64,000 nt of DNA from an uncultured Pedobacter sp. (GCF_946480185.1 NZ_CAMLIG010000010.1:62001-126000), one strand, 5' to 3'. Shown: positions 1 through 9,037, counted from the stretch's first letter. The notes: generated from the sequence alone by a model not told the origin. Program-made: numbers and translations.

Positions 1-289
1 TTGTGTTGCGGTAAACCATTACAATTATCGCCAAACCTACTGCAACCTCGGCCGCGGCCAATGCCATAATAAAAAACACAAATACTTGTCCTGACGCGTC
101 TCCGCTATAAGCAGAAAATGCTGTCAAAAGCAAATTCACCGCATTCAACATCAACTCTACCGACATAAAAATTATAATGGCGTTTCTTCTGGTTAAAACT
201 CCAATTACGCCAATAGTAAAAATAATTGCACTTAACAATATGTAATGGTTAAGTGGAACTACTTGAATGGTTGCTGTAATATTATCCAT
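1..289 (-). CDS. nuoK: NADH-quinone oxidoreductase subunit K (3' end beyond window)
   Basis: Small membrane subunit of complex I, part of the antiporter-like proton-pumping arm. I translated it from the sequence: it starts [11 protein letters not shown] and continues with NuoK-typical membrane segments, including the stretch [15 protein letters not shown] with the conserved membrane glutamate, and a second acidic segment [15 protein letters not shown]. About 96 residues are visible and the gene runs off the left edge just before its expected end (the family is about 100-110 residues). Its ATG overlaps the nuoJ stop by 8 bp, so the two are probably translationally coupled. Identification is firm; only the C-terminus is missing. 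Confidence 0.93.
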   Translation of the reverse strand, partial: MDNITATIQVVPLNHYILLSAIIFTIGVIGVLTRRNAIIIFMSVELMLNAVNLLLTAFSAYSGDASGQVFVFFIMALAAAEVAVGLAIIVMVYRNT

Positions 290-785
290 TTTGAGTTCGT
301 TTATCTTTTTTAGCTAATAATACTGCTCCAACTAATGCAGAGAGTAAAAGAATTGAGGAAAGTTCAAACGGAAGTAAGAACTCGTTAAAAAGTACCTTTC
401 CAAGGTTTTCTACCAAACCTATATCAGAGTTTGGTAATGAGCTTACCGCTGACGTTTGCAAAGCTTTAGTAGCGCCAACTATGGTAACTAATAGCGCACC
501 GCCCGCAATTACACCAATAATTTTGATCAAATTGGATTTTATAGGTTCACTTTCTTTATTGAGGTTCATCAACATCAATACAAAAAGAAAAAGCACCATA
601 ATTGCACCCATGTAAACAATAAAGTTTACCACCGCCAAAAACTGCGCATTTAATAAAATGTAGTGGATGGTGAAGGTAAAAAAGGTGGCTATTAAGTACA
701 GTACGCTATGAACCGGATTCTTGGTGAAAATTACCAGAAGGGAAAATAGGATGGACAAGAATGCAACAAAGTAAAATAAACTCAT
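282..785 (-). CDS. nuoJ: NADH-quinone oxidoreductase subunit J
   Basis: Membrane subunit of complex I. The 167 residues contain about five hydrophobic helices and the NuoJ signature around [23 protein letters not shown], where the glycine-containing pi-bulge helix contributes to coupling quinone reduction to proton pumping in the family. Length is normal for a bacterial NuoJ without extensions. It overlaps nuoK by 8 bp and lies about 80 bp after nuoI, in the standard H-I-J-K order. It is expected to be co-transcribed with the rest of the nuo operon. Confidence 0.96.
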   Translation of the reverse strand: MSLFYFVAFLSILFSLLVIFTKNPVHSVLYLIATFFTFTIHYILLNAQFLAVVNFIVYMGAIMVLFLFVLMLMNLNKESEPIKSNLIKIIGVIAGGALLVTIVGATKALQTSAVSSLPNSDIGLVENLGKVLFNEFLLPFELSSILLLSALVGAVLLAKKDKRTQNG

Positions 786-864
786 CGATGTATAATCTGC
801 AATTGCCTTTTTTGATGGGCAAAGGTAAAATTTTTGAACTAATTATGAGATATAATCCCCAAAA

Positions 865-1389
865 CTAAACTTTAGCGCTTTTTAAAGCTTCAAGTTCTGT
901 GATAGGCATTTCTACCAATTTATCTTTTCCGTATATAAAATCTTTTCTTAAAAAATCAGCAGGTACAATTGGTCCGTCTAAATAAATTGCTTCTTTTGGG
1001 CAGGCTTCTTCGCACAAACCACAAAAAATACAACGCAACATATTAATCTCATAAACCGCCGCGTATTTCTCTTCGCGGTATAAATGCTCTTCGCCTTTTT
1101 CGCGTTCAGATGCAATCATCGTAATTGCTTCTGCGGGGCAAGATAAAGCACATAAACCGCAGGCAGTACAGCGTTCTGCTCCGTTTTCATCGCGTTTAAG
1201 CGAATGCATCCCTCTCCAGTTTTCAGAAAACTCACGTTCCTGTTCTGGGTAATAGATGGTTTCCTTCTTTTTGAACATGTGCATAAAAGTAATGCCCATC
1301 CCTTTGAAAATGGCAGGCAAATAAATGCGCTCCCAAAAATTCATTGGTTTTTGTTCTAGTACTTTTTTTCTACCACTTAATGATTCCAT
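865..1389 (-). CDS. nuoI: NADH-quinone oxidoreductase subunit I (two [4Fe-4S] clusters)
   Basis: Peripheral-arm subunit that carries the two 8-iron ferredoxin-type clusters (N6a/N6b) leading electrons to NuoB. Two complete cluster motifs are visible, CTACGLCALSCP and CIFCGLCEEACP, giving all eight cysteines. I chose the ATG at 1389; a GTG two codons upstream (1395) is also open and would add only two residues. The protein is about 174 residues, normal for the family. A 110-bp spacer with a palindromic repeat separates it from nuoH upstream, which is unusual in an otherwise tightly packed operon. Confidence 0.95.
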   Translation of the reverse strand: MESLSGRKKVLEQKPMNFWERIYLPAIFKGMGITFMHMFKKKETIYYPEQEREFSENWRGMHSLKRDENGAERCTACGLCALSCPAEAITMIASEREKGEEHLYREEKYAAVYEINMLRCIFCGLCEEACPKEAIYLDGPIVPADFLRKDFIYGKDKLVEMPITELEALKSAKV

Positions 1390-1395
1390 TATCAC

Positions 1396-1499
1396 TTTTA
1401 TTTTTGTCTCGTCCGTTTGTCACATTGAGCGGAGTCGAAATGCTTTTTTTTTATTTTCAGGCTGAGCGGGGCTTCGACTCCGCTCAGCCTGACATACTT
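1396..1499. repeat. Palindromic repeat in nuoH-nuoI spacer
   Basis: The spacer holds an imperfect inverted repeat. A left arm at about 1420-1440 (GTCACATTGAGCGGAGTCGA) pairs with a right arm at about 1469-1493 (TTCGACTCCGCTCAGCCTGA), with a T-rich loop between. A third arm of the same sequence (TCAGGCTGAGCGGAGTCGAA) recurs at 4024-4043 after nuoF. It looks like a REP-type intergenic palindrome of the kind scattered through Bacteroidota genomes; it could fold in the nuo mRNA. Confidence 0.7.
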
Positions 1500-2537
1500 T
1501 TATAACTTATCTACTACCGTAATTACAATTGCTGTAATTACAATGTTGGCAATTGCCAACGGAATTAAAACTTTCCAACCTAAATCCATCAATTGGTCAT
1601 AACGGAAACGCGGAACTGTCCAACGTACCCACATAAAGAAAAAGATGAACGCAATGATTTTAGCAAACATGACAACCACGCCAACAAGCGGTCCCCAGGT
1701 TGGTCCTAAAATGGCCAATACAGTATCCATTCCGGGATAGTTATAACCGCCGAAATATAAAACTGCCATTACTGCAGATGAAACAAACATGTTGATGTAT
1801 TCTGCAAACATGTAAGCTCCCATTTTAAAACCGGAATATTCTGTTTGATAACCACCAATTAACTCGGTTTCACACTCGGGTAAGTCAAAAGGAACACGGT
1901 TGGTTTCTGCGAAAGCACAAACCAAAAAGATTAAAAAGCCTAAAGGCTGTACTAAAATATTCCAGTGCCAGCCATGTTGCTGTTCTGCAATAACTTTAAA
2001 GCTCAAAGAGTTGGTTACTAAAAGCAAAGCAATAATGGATAAACCCATCGCAATTTCGTAACTGATGTTTTGCGAAGCTCCCCGAATAGCACCCATTAAA
2101 GAGTATTTATTGTTAGATGCCCAACCACCAATCATAATTCCGTAAACACCTAAAGAAACTACTCCGAAGATGTAAAGTATACCTACATTAATATCGGTTA
2201 CTTGCAAAGGGATTGACCTGCCAAAAAGTTCTATATTTTGACCGAAAGGAATTACAGCACTTCCTAAAAAAGAAACCAATAAAGCTAAAGACGGACCTGC
2301 AATAAATAACCATTTATTAGCACCGTTGGGCATAATTTCTTCCTTAAAAAACATTTTACCACCATCTGCCAAGGGCTGTAATAAACCGAAAATTCCGGCT
2401 CTGTTTGGCCCAACTCTATCTTGCAACCAAGCAGCAACTTTACGTTCAAGCCAAGTTGAATATGCGGCAATACTTAGCGTTAATGTAAATAACACTAAAA
2501 CTAAAACCGTTTTTTCTATTAAAAATGCTACTTCCAT
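1500..2537 (-). CDS. nuoH: NADH-quinone oxidoreductase subunit H
   Basis: Membrane subunit that forms much of the quinone chamber at the junction of the two arms of complex I. The 345 residues contain about eight to nine hydrophobic helices. They include the family motifs YSTWLERKVAAWLQDRVGPN near the N-terminus and the acidic quinone-site loop NRVPFDLPECETELIGGYQT in the middle. Length is normal. The start ATG shares its A with the TAA stop of nuoG (1-bp overlap), so the start is well fixed and translation is probably coupled. Confidence 0.97.
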   Translation of the reverse strand: MEVAFLIEKTVLVLVLFTLTLSIAAYSTWLERKVAAWLQDRVGPNRAGIFGLLQPLADGGKMFFKEEIMPNGANKWLFIAGPSLALLVSFLGSAVIPFGQNIELFGRSIPLQVTDINVGILYIFGVVSLGVYGIMIGGWASNNKYSLMGAIRGASQNISYEIAMGLSIIALLLVTNSLSFKVIAEQQHGWHWNILVQPLGFLIFLVCAFAETNRVPFDLPECETELIGGYQTEYSGFKMGAYMFAEYINMFVSSAVMAVLYFGGYNYPGMDTVLAILGPTWGPLVGVVVMFAKIIAFIFFFMWVRWTVPRFRYDQLMDLGWKVLIPLAIANIVITAIVITVVDKL

Positions 2538-3541
2538 TAAAATTTCTTAGCTCTTTCCAATTGTACCTTATTTGCTTCCATTAATTCCAAGTTTTTCTTA
2601 ACCACTTGCGCCGGTTGCAATTTATCATAATGGTTAGCGTTAATTACTGACTGACGCGAAACATTTCTCGGTCCTTCAATTACCCAATCCTTAGTTTCTT
2701 TTTTATCAAAACGGCAAGTGTTGCAAATAAAATCCTCCACCTCACCATACTGATCTTTACGACCAGTTACCCTTAAAACTTCTTCGCCTTTATACCATAA
2801 AGTCACTTTACCAGTACAGGTAGGGCAATCTCTGTGCGCTTCTACCGGTTTTGTAAACCAAACTCTGTTTTTAAAACGGAAAGTTTTATCAGTTAAGGCA
2901 CCAACCGGGCAAACGTCAATCATGTTTCCAGAGAAATCATTGTCCACCGCTTGTTGGATATAAGTAGAGATTTCTGAGTGATCTCCTCTGTTTAAAACAC
3001 CGTGAACACGGCCTTCTGTGATTTGATCGGCCACGTAAACGCAACGGTAACATAAAATGCAACGCGTCATGTGCAATTGAATCTTATCGCCTATGTCAAT
3101 TCTTTCAAAAGTTCTTCGGTCAAACTCGTAACGTGTAGTTGCCAAACCATGCTCGTAACTCAAATCCTGCAAATGGCATTCTCCGGCTTGGTCACAAATT
3201 GGACAATCCAGCGGGTGGTTAATCAAAAGCATTTCTACCACACCTTTTCTTGCTTCTACCACTTCTGGTGAAGTAATATTTTGCACTTCCATCCCGTCCA
3301 TCACATTGGTACGGCAACTTGCCACCAGTTTCGGCATAGGGCGAGGATCTTTTTCAGAACCCTTGCTCACCTTTACCAAACAAGTACGGCACTTACCGCC
3401 ACTACCTTCCAGTTTCGAGTAATAGCACATTGCCGGCGGCACAATATCTCCACCAATCTGACGAGCAGCATTTAAAATACTTGTTCCCGGCTCTACTTCT
3501 GTCGGAATTCCGTCTATTGTTACTTTTATTTTATCAGCCAA
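2537..3541 (-). CDS. nuoG: Short NuoG: Fe-S N-terminal module of complex I subunit G
   Basis: Electron-wire subunit of the complex I peripheral arm. At 334 residues it is less than half of the E. coli type and has only the N-terminal Fe-S part. Visible are a [2Fe-2S] ferredoxin domain (C-x10-C-x2-C and a later C, residues about 38-75), the His-Cys3 cluster region DCPICDQAGECHLQD, a ferredoxin-like motif RCILCYRCVYVAD with IDVCPVGAL, and a last four-cysteine group (CPTCTG, CNTC). The molybdopterin-type C-terminal domain is absent. The same short form is known from other Bacteroidota, so I read it as the normal form here rather than a truncation. It overlaps nuoH by 1 bp. Confidence 0.9.
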   Translation of the reverse strand: MADKIKVTIDGIPTEVEPGTSILNAARQIGGDIVPPAMCYYSKLEGSGGKCRTCLVKVSKGSEKDPRPMPKLVASCRTNVMDGMEVQNITSPEVVEARKGVVEMLLINHPLDCPICDQAGECHLQDLSYEHGLATTRYEFDRRTFERIDIGDKIQLHMTRCILCYRCVYVADQITEGRVHGVLNRGDHSEISTYIQQAVDNDFSGNMIDVCPVGALTDKTFRFKNRVWFTKPVEAHRDCPTCTGKVTLWYKGEEVLRVTGRKDQYGEVEDFICNTCRFDKKETKDWVIEGPRNVSRQSVINANHYDKLQPAQVVKKNLELMEANKVQLERAKKF

Positions 3542-4046
3542 TTTTAAAATTTTTTAAACTGTTTGATGTTGTTTTTATACGTTTCGTCATGTTGATCCGC
3601 CAACTGGCGGAGAAACATCTCACTTCTAAGGTTTCCACTTTGCATGGTTACTTTTCTTGTGTGATGTCTCGTTTTCACTCGACATGACGTTATTTTTTAA
3701 TTTGGGCGTTCGAGCGGGCTTTCCGTTCATACTGCTCAAGGCATTAGCCACAAGCCGGTATCCGCTTCAATCCCTAACGCAAATTTTCTTCTATTATCCA
3801 CTCCGTCATATTCAACGATAGTGAAACATCTCACCTGCAAGGTTTCCAATTTACATGGTTACCTATTTGTGTGATGTCTCGTTGCCTCGACATGACGTTC
3901 GATTAATTTCAATTCTTTTTCAATACTAGTTGCCACATCGCATGACTACTTATTTGTGTGATGTCTCGTTGCCTCGACATGACGACTTGTATATTCTTTT
4001 CCATTTCAACTTGACATCTTACTGTCAGGCTGAGCGGAGTCGAAGC
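3542..4046. repeat. 505-bp nuoF-nuoG spacer packed with palindromic repeats
   Basis: No gene is supported here. Unit 1 (about 3585-3689) and unit 2 (about 3804-3898) each begin with CGTCAT and end with TCGACATGACG. Each contains an inner inverted pair of the type AACATCTCAC / GTGTGATGTCTC around a shared centre with CATGGTTAC. A third, shortened copy lies at about 3940-3984. A different palindrome arm (TCAGGCTGAGCGGAGTCGAA) lies at 4024-4043 and matches the repeat between nuoH and nuoI. These are non-coding interspersed repeats inserted in an operon. Confidence 0.8.
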
Positions 4047-5411
4047 CTAAGCTTCTACTGCCACAACTGGTGGCAACGGATCTGCGTAATGTGCTAAACC
4101 ATAATTCTGTTTCTGTGATAACTCAGGGTTATCCACATACCACTGAAATTCATCTCTAAAATGGCGGATTGCACTTGCTACCGGCCAAGCTGCCGCGTCA
4201 CCTAGAGGACAAATGGTATTTCCTTCTATCTGTTTTGAAACACTTACCAATAAATCCATATCACTTGGCTTTCCTTTTCCGTTCACAATACTGCGCAATA
4301 CTTTTTCCATCCAACCGGTTCCTTCACGGCAAGGTGAACACTGTCCGCATGATTCGTGAGCGTAAAAACGGGCAAAATTCCAAGTATTCCTAACCACAGA
4401 TTGATCTTCGTCAAAAGCTATAAAACCTCCCGAACCCAACATCGTTCCGGTAGCAAAACCACCTTCTGATAAAGATTCGTAAGACATCAAACGCTTTTCG
4501 CCGTTTGCTAAATTCAATATTAAATTAGCAGGTAAAATTGGAACAGAAGAACCTCCAGCAACAACAGCCTTCAGTCTTTTTCCGTTAGCAATACCACCAC
4601 AATATTCATCAGAGTAAATAAAATCTTCTACAGAAATTCCCAACTCAATCTCATAAACTCCAGGTTTATTTAAGTTTCCAGAAGCAGAAATTAATTTGGT
4701 TCCGGTTGAACGTCCGATACCGATTTTAGCATATTCTTCGCCACCATCATTAATGATTGGAACTACCGCTGCGATAGATTCCACATTGTTAACCACTGTT
4801 GGGCAACCATATAAACCGGCAATTGCAGGAAAGGGAGGTTTAATCCTAGGATTTCCTCTTTTTCCTTCTAAAGATTCTAGTAAAGCGGTTTCCTCTCCAC
4901 AGATATAAGCTCCGCCACCCGGCTGAACGTACAGCTCTAAATCGTAACCTGAGCCCAATATATTTTTACCTAAAAATCCGGCTTCCTTAGCTTCAGCAAT
5001 AGCTTTTTCCAGAATGCGGATTTGAGGCATCATTTCGCCTCTTACGTAAATGTAGCTAACTTTTGCCCCAAGCGCATAGCTGGAAACAATCATTCCCTCA
5101 ATCAAAGCATGAGGAATGTGGGTCATTAAATAACGGTCTTTGAAAGTTCCCGGTTCAGATTCATCGGCATTGCAAACCAAATAACGAGGAATTCCTTCTG
5201 GCTTTGCCAAAAAGCTCCACTTCATCCCGGTAGGGAAACCAGCACCACCACGACCACGTAAACCGGATTTTTTAACTTCTTCCACCACGTCATCTGTCGA
5301 CATGGTTTTCAAAGCCTTCTCCACAGAACGGTAACCACCTTTCTCACGATAAACTTTGAAGGTGTTAATGCCTGGTACGTTAATATGTTCTAATAATAAT
5401 TTGCGACCCAT
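4047..5411 (-). CDS. nuoF: NADH-quinone oxidoreductase subunit F
   Basis: NADH-oxidising subunit, binding FMN and the N3 [4Fe-4S] cluster. Visible motifs are GRGGAGFPTGMKW (FMN/NADH site), CNADESEPGTFKDR, and the cluster motif ESCGQCSPCREGTGW with a further cysteine in NTICPLGDAAAW. I chose the ATG at 5411 (MGRKLLLEHINVPGI), which matches the usual N-terminus of the family and gives 454 residues. The frame stays open to 5465, but that extra 18-residue stretch is encoded by a spacer repeat and is unlikely to be translated. nuoE lies 323 bp upstream, an unusually large gap for this gene pair. Confidence 0.95.
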   Translation of the reverse strand: MGRKLLLEHINVPGINTFKVYREKGGYRSVEKALKTMSTDDVVEEVKKSGLRGRGGAGFPTGMKWSFLAKPEGIPRYLVCNADESEPGTFKDRYLMTHIPHALIEGMIVSSYALGAKVSYIYVRGEMMPQIRILEKAIAEAKEAGFLGKNILGSGYDLELYVQPGGGAYICGEETALLESLEGKRGNPRIKPPFPAIAGLYGCPTVVNNVESIAAVVPIINDGGEEYAKIGIGRSTGTKLISASGNLNKPGVYEIELGISVEDFIYSDEYCGGIANGKRLKAVVAGGSSVPILPANLILNLANGEKRLMSYESLSEGGFATGTMLGSGGFIAFDEDQSVVRNTWNFARFYAHESCGQCSPCREGTGWMEKVLRSIVNGKGKPSDMDLLVSVSKQIEGNTICPLGDAAAWPVASAIRHFRDEFQWYVDNPELSQKQNYGLAHYADPLPPVVAVEA

Positions 5412-5734
5412 TGTTTTATTAGATTTGAGATTTGAGTATTGGGTATTGAGACCTTTTACAGCCACAAAATCTTAACTCATCATCTACTTTCTTTTTTTAG
5501 ATATGAGAAGTGAGTATTGAGAATTGCGACCATTATATTCCGCTCTTCAAAATCTTACTTCGTTTTACCTTATTATTTATTTTTTAGATTTGAGATGTTA
5601 GTATTGAGTAATGAGGCTTCCTAAGTCCGCTCATCTAAATCTCCTTTTCTATTTCTTAAAATATCTTCTTTTTACTAGTACAACTTTTTAAACCCTTCGC
5701 AAGACTCTCAATACTCAAATCTCACTACTCAATA
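5412..5734. repeat. nuoE-nuoF spacer with degenerate GAGTATTGAG repeats
   Basis: The 323-bp spacer holds three related direct copies of a purine-rich repeat of the type TTAGATTTGAG..GAGTATTGAG (about 5419-5450, 5498-5531 and 5584-5616). One inverted copy (about 5705-5737, CTCAATACTCAAATCTCA) runs into the nuoE stop codon. The inverted copy could pair with any direct copy to form long stems in the nuo mRNA. A similar repeat lies between sdhA and sdhB. No coding function is apparent. Confidence 0.75.
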
Positions 5735-6247
5735 CTACTTACTTTTCAACTCTTCAATCAACTTATCCACCGATTCTGGCGTTAAATTTTCATAAAAAGT
5801 ATATTCCGGACCAATCTGTAAAACCGGTGCATAACCGCAAGCGGCCAAACATTCTACACCACGATAGCTAAATAAACCATCAGGAGTAACTTCGTTTTCT
5901 TTTACGCCTAGTTTTTCGCCAATATAATCCATCAGTTTTTCTGCCCCAACCAAACAGCAAGGTCCGGTACGGCAAACCTCCAAAACATATTTGCCCTGTG
6001 GTTTTAAAAAGTACATGCTATAAAAAGTAGCGACTTCAAAAACCTCAATATCTTTAATGTTTAAAATATCAGCAACTTTTTCCATTGCGTTGGCACTTAA
6101 CCAACCGAAAACAGCCTGCACCTCATGCAAAATTGGCAACAATGCTGATTTCTGCTTTCCTTCAGGATAACGGCTGATAATTTCATTGCATTTAGCTAAT
6201 AACTCAGCCGAAAATTCTACCGCGTTTGTATCTTCTACTCTAAGCAT
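5735..6247 (-). CDS. nuoE: NADH-quinone oxidoreductase subunit E
   Basis: Thioredoxin-fold subunit of the NADH dehydrogenase module, binding the off-path [2Fe-2S] cluster N1a. The four ligands are visible as C-x4-C (CRTGPC) and, about 35 residues later, C-x3-C (CLAAC). Length of 170 residues is normal. The start ATG lies inside the end of nuoD (8-bp overlap), which fixes it well. The stop codon is embedded in a copy of the spacer repeat that follows. Confidence 0.95.
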   Translation of the reverse strand: MLRVEDTNAVEFSAELLAKCNEIISRYPEGKQKSALLPILHEVQAVFGWLSANAMEKVADILNIKDIEVFEVATFYSMYFLKPQGKYVLEVCRTGPCCLVGAEKLMDYIGEKLGVKENEVTPDGLFSYRGVECLAACGYAPVLQIGPEYTFYENLTPESVDKLIEELKSK

Positions 6248-7475
6248 CTAATTCTCCTGCTATAATGTTCAAACTAGACATGTTAATAATGGCATCGGAC
6301 AATAACATTCCACTGCTCATTGGCGCATACATTTGGTAATTAATGAAACTTGGCCTGCGGAAATGTAAACGGTAAGGCGTTCTGCCACCATCATTAATCA
6401 AATAAAACCCTAATTCTCCGTTCCCGCCTTCAACTGCATGGTAAACTTCGGTCTTAGGCGTATCCACTTCGCCCATCACTATTTTAAAGTGATAGATTAG
6501 GGCTTCCATATTATTGTAAACCTGCTCTTTTGGAGGCAAATAAAACTCAGGGACATCGGCATGAAAAACACCTTTTGGCTCGCCTTTCAACTTTTCTAAA
6601 GCTTGCTCGATGATTCTTAAGCTCTGCCACATTTCTTCATTTCTCACGATGAAACGGTCGTAAACATCTCCGGTGGTTCCAACCGGAATTTCAAAATCAA
6701 AATCTTGGTAAGAAGAATAGGGTTCGTTTACACGAACGTCATAATCAACACCCGTAGCTCTTAAAATTGGTCCGCTCCAACTGTAATTTAAAGCAACTTC
6801 CGGTGTAACTGCACCAACGCCCGAAGTACGTTCTATAAAGATTCTATTTCTGTTGAAAAGTGCTTCAAACTCTTTTAATATCGGTGGAAACTTATCTAAA
6901 AACTTGTTCAGTTTGGCAAAAGCGATGTCGTTGAAATCTCTCTCAAAACCACCAATTCTACCAATGTTGGTGGTTAAACGGGCACCACATATCTCTTCAA
7001 AAATCTCGTAAATATGTTCACGTTCCTCCATTAAATAAAGGAAACCAGAGAATGCGCCTGTATCTACACCTAAAATACCGTTACAGATTAAATGGTCTGT
7101 AATACGGCTTAGTTCCATTACAATTACCCTTAAATAATCTACCCGCTTTGGCGTTTCGATACCTAAAAGTTTTTCAACCGTCATATGCCAGCCCATATTG
7201 TTGATAGGGGACGAGCAATAGTTCATCCGGTCGGTAAGTGTGGTAATTTGGTAAAATGGACGGTGTTCAGCTATTTTTTCAAAAGCTCTGTGAATATAAC
7301 CAATGGTAGAAACTCCGCTCACAATACGCTCCCCATCCATTTGTAACACGTTTTGGAAAACTCCGTGTGTAGCAGGGTGGGTTGGTCCAAGGTTTAACGT
7401 AGTCAACTCGCTTTGAGGGTCGTTATCGATATAAACCGGACGATTTGGCGTTGTCTCTGTTATAAAATTGCTCAT
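6240..7475 (-). CDS. nuoD: NADH-quinone oxidoreductase subunit D
   Basis: 49-kDa-type subunit that forms the quinone-binding pocket with NuoB and NuoH. The sequence carries the family motifs LGPTHPATHGVFQ and GYIHRAFEKIAEHR near the N-terminus. It also carries the conserved C-terminal region EGGNGELGFYLINDGG. At 411 residues it is a stand-alone NuoD, not the NuoCD fusion of enterobacteria. nuoC lies 9 bp upstream and nuoE overlaps its end by 8 bp. Confidence 0.97.
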   Translation of the reverse strand: MSNFITETTPNRPVYIDNDPQSELTTLNLGPTHPATHGVFQNVLQMDGERIVSGVSTIGYIHRAFEKIAEHRPFYQITTLTDRMNYCSSPINNMGWHMTVEKLLGIETPKRVDYLRVIVMELSRITDHLICNGILGVDTGAFSGFLYLMEEREHIYEIFEEICGARLTTNIGRIGGFERDFNDIAFAKLNKFLDKFPPILKEFEALFNRNRIFIERTSGVGAVTPEVALNYSWSGPILRATGVDYDVRVNEPYSSYQDFDFEIPVGTTGDVYDRFIVRNEEMWQSLRIIEQALEKLKGEPKGVFHADVPEFYLPPKEQVYNNMEALIYHFKIVMGEVDTPKTEVYHAVEGGNGELGFYLINDGGRTPYRLHFRRPSFINYQMYAPMSSGMLLSDAIINMSSLNIIAGELDA

Positions 7476-7484
7476 TTATTTTAC

Positions 7485-7988
7485 TTAACGTCCAAAGAAA
7501 AAATCTTTTTTATCTACTCTGTTCGGGTCTTCCAGTTGGTATTCTCTCCTCATCGGGAAAACCGTCATATCATCCACGTTTAATATCCTTACCAAGTTTG
7601 GATGTCCTGTAAAATGGATTCCGAAGAAATCATAAGTTTCACGCTCCATCCAGTTAGCGCCTTCCCACAAAGTGGTTGCGGTAGGAATTGTAGGGTTTGA
7701 AACCGGAATAGAAACTTTTATGCGAACCCTTACATTGTTTGTTAAACTGTGCAAATGGTAAACTACGCAAAGCGCATTGGTTTGTTCGGGATAATGAACG
7801 GCGGTAATATCTGTTAAATAGATGAACTTTAGTTCTTCATCATTTTTTAAGAAAGCCAGTAATTCGGCGATAATATCCGGCTTGGTTTCAAAAGTAAGCA
7901 AACCAAAAGGCTCGGTTGGCGATGTAAATTTATCTCCAAACTGAGCGGTAAGTCTTTCTATAATATGTTGATTAGCGATTTTTCCCAT
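7485..7988 (-). CDS. nuoC: NADH-quinone oxidoreductase subunit C
   Basis: 30-kDa-type subunit of the complex I connecting module. The diagnostic motif ERETYDFFGIHFTGHPNL is present near residue 125, followed by the RREYQLEDP-type C-terminal segment. Length of 167 residues is normal for the separate NuoC form. It overlaps the end of nuoB by 1 bp and nuoD follows after 9 bp, consistent with coupled translation. Confidence 0.96.
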   Translation of the reverse strand: MGKIANQHIIERLTAQFGDKFTSPTEPFGLLTFETKPDIIAELLAFLKNDEELKFIYLTDITAVHYPEQTNALCVVYHLHSLTNNVRVRIKVSIPVSNPTIPTATTLWEGANWMERETYDFFGIHFTGHPNLVRILNVDDMTVFPMRREYQLEDPNRVDKKDFFFGR

Positions 7989-8530
7989 TACTGGATTCCG
8001 TATTTTGCTAATAATGCTGTATATTCTGGAGATTCTCTTCTACGTAAAGATTCGTTCCTTACTAAATCTTGTATTTTGTTGAAACCGTTAATGATGGCTT
8101 CTGGACGTGGTGGGCAACCTGGCACATAAACATCTACGGGGATAATTTCATCAATTCCCTGCAATACGGAGTAAGTGTCAAAAATACCACCGCTACTTGC
8201 ACAAGCACCAACCGCAATTACCCAACGGGGTTCTGCCATTTGAATATAAACTTGTTTAAGTACTGGAGCCATTTTTTTAGCGATAGTTCCCATTACCATC
8301 AACAAATCGGCCTGACGTGGAGAAAACGAAGGACGTTCAGCTCCGAAACGGGAAAAATCATAATGAGAACCCATAGTCGCCATAAATTCGATACCGCAAC
8401 AGGAGGTTGCAAAAGGTAATGGCCATAAAGAATTCGCCCTTGCCATCCCAATCACTTTATCTAAAGAAGTAGCAAAAAAGCCTTCTCCTTGTATCCCTGC
8501 TGGCGCTTCAACTAAATTAATATCACTCAT
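7988..8530 (-). CDS. nuoB: NADH-quinone oxidoreductase subunit B
   Basis: Subunit carrying the terminal [4Fe-4S] cluster N2, which reduces the quinone. The ligand cysteines are visible in the tandem pair TSCCGIEFMA, in VGACASSGG and in VPGCPPRPEAI. The quinone-pocket segment around the tandem cysteines is intact. Length of 180 residues is normal. A 114-bp spacer without obvious repeats separates it from nuoA; nuoC starts at its last base. Confidence 0.97.
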   Translation of the reverse strand: MSDINLVEAPAGIQGEGFFATSLDKVIGMARANSLWPLPFATSCCGIEFMATMGSHYDFSRFGAERPSFSPRQADLLMVMGTIAKKMAPVLKQVYIQMAEPRWVIAVGACASSGGIFDTYSVLQGIDEIIPVDVYVPGCPPRPEAIINGFNKIQDLVRNESLRRRESPEYTALLAKYGIQ

Positions 8531-8644
8531 AATTTGTATTTCTTCCGAAAACCTAATCGAAAAAGGCTTAACTAGAAATTAAGCTCAAATTTATTAAGTT
8601 TATAACTGTAAAAAGTCGATGATTTCTATTTAGAACTATTCTAT

Positions 8645-9019
8645 CTAATCCCAGTGTAAAGCTTTCTTTTTGATGACGTAGATAAAGCCTAAAAGCAATG
8701 TTCCCATAAAAATGAACATTTCAATTAATCCGCTTAAGCCTAACCATCTAAAGTTTACCGCCCATGGGTACATAAAAATCACTTCAATATCAAACAAAAC
8801 AAAGATAATAGCCACTACAAAATACTTTATCGAAAACGGCTGACGGGCATTACCAATCACTTCAATTCCCGATTCAAAAGCGGTCAGTTTAACATCGGTG
8901 GTCTTACGTTTTGGCCCAATCATGTGGGTTAAAACCATTGTTAAAGCCACAAAGCCTAAAGCAACTGCTAACTGAATGATGATGGGGAAAAAATTAATGG
9001 GAGTGCTTACGTGTTCCAT
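8645..9019 (-). CDS. nuoA: NADH-quinone oxidoreductase subunit A
   Basis: First gene of the complex I operon; a three-helix membrane subunit. Motifs of the family are visible: ESGIEVIGNARQPFSIKYF and FDIEVIFMYPWAV, which contain the conserved acidic residues. I chose the ATG at 9019 (MEHVSTPINF, 124 residues). The frame is open to an ATG at 9040, but that start would lie at or upstream of the likely transcription start given the -7 box at 9038-9045. Confidence 0.93.
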   Translation of the reverse strand: MEHVSTPINFFPIIIQLAVALGFVALTMVLTHMIGPKRKTTDVKLTAFESGIEVIGNARQPFSIKYFVVAIIFVLFDIEVIFMYPWAVNFRWLGLSGLIEMFIFMGTLLLGFIYVIKKKALHWD

Positions 9020-9037
9020 GTTTTTTATTGAATGTTG

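Noticed and set aside
2537..3541. NuoG as a truncated or broken gene
   Set aside because: The short form ends in a normal stop that overlaps nuoH by 1 bp, and this size is known for Bacteroidota, so it is probably functional.
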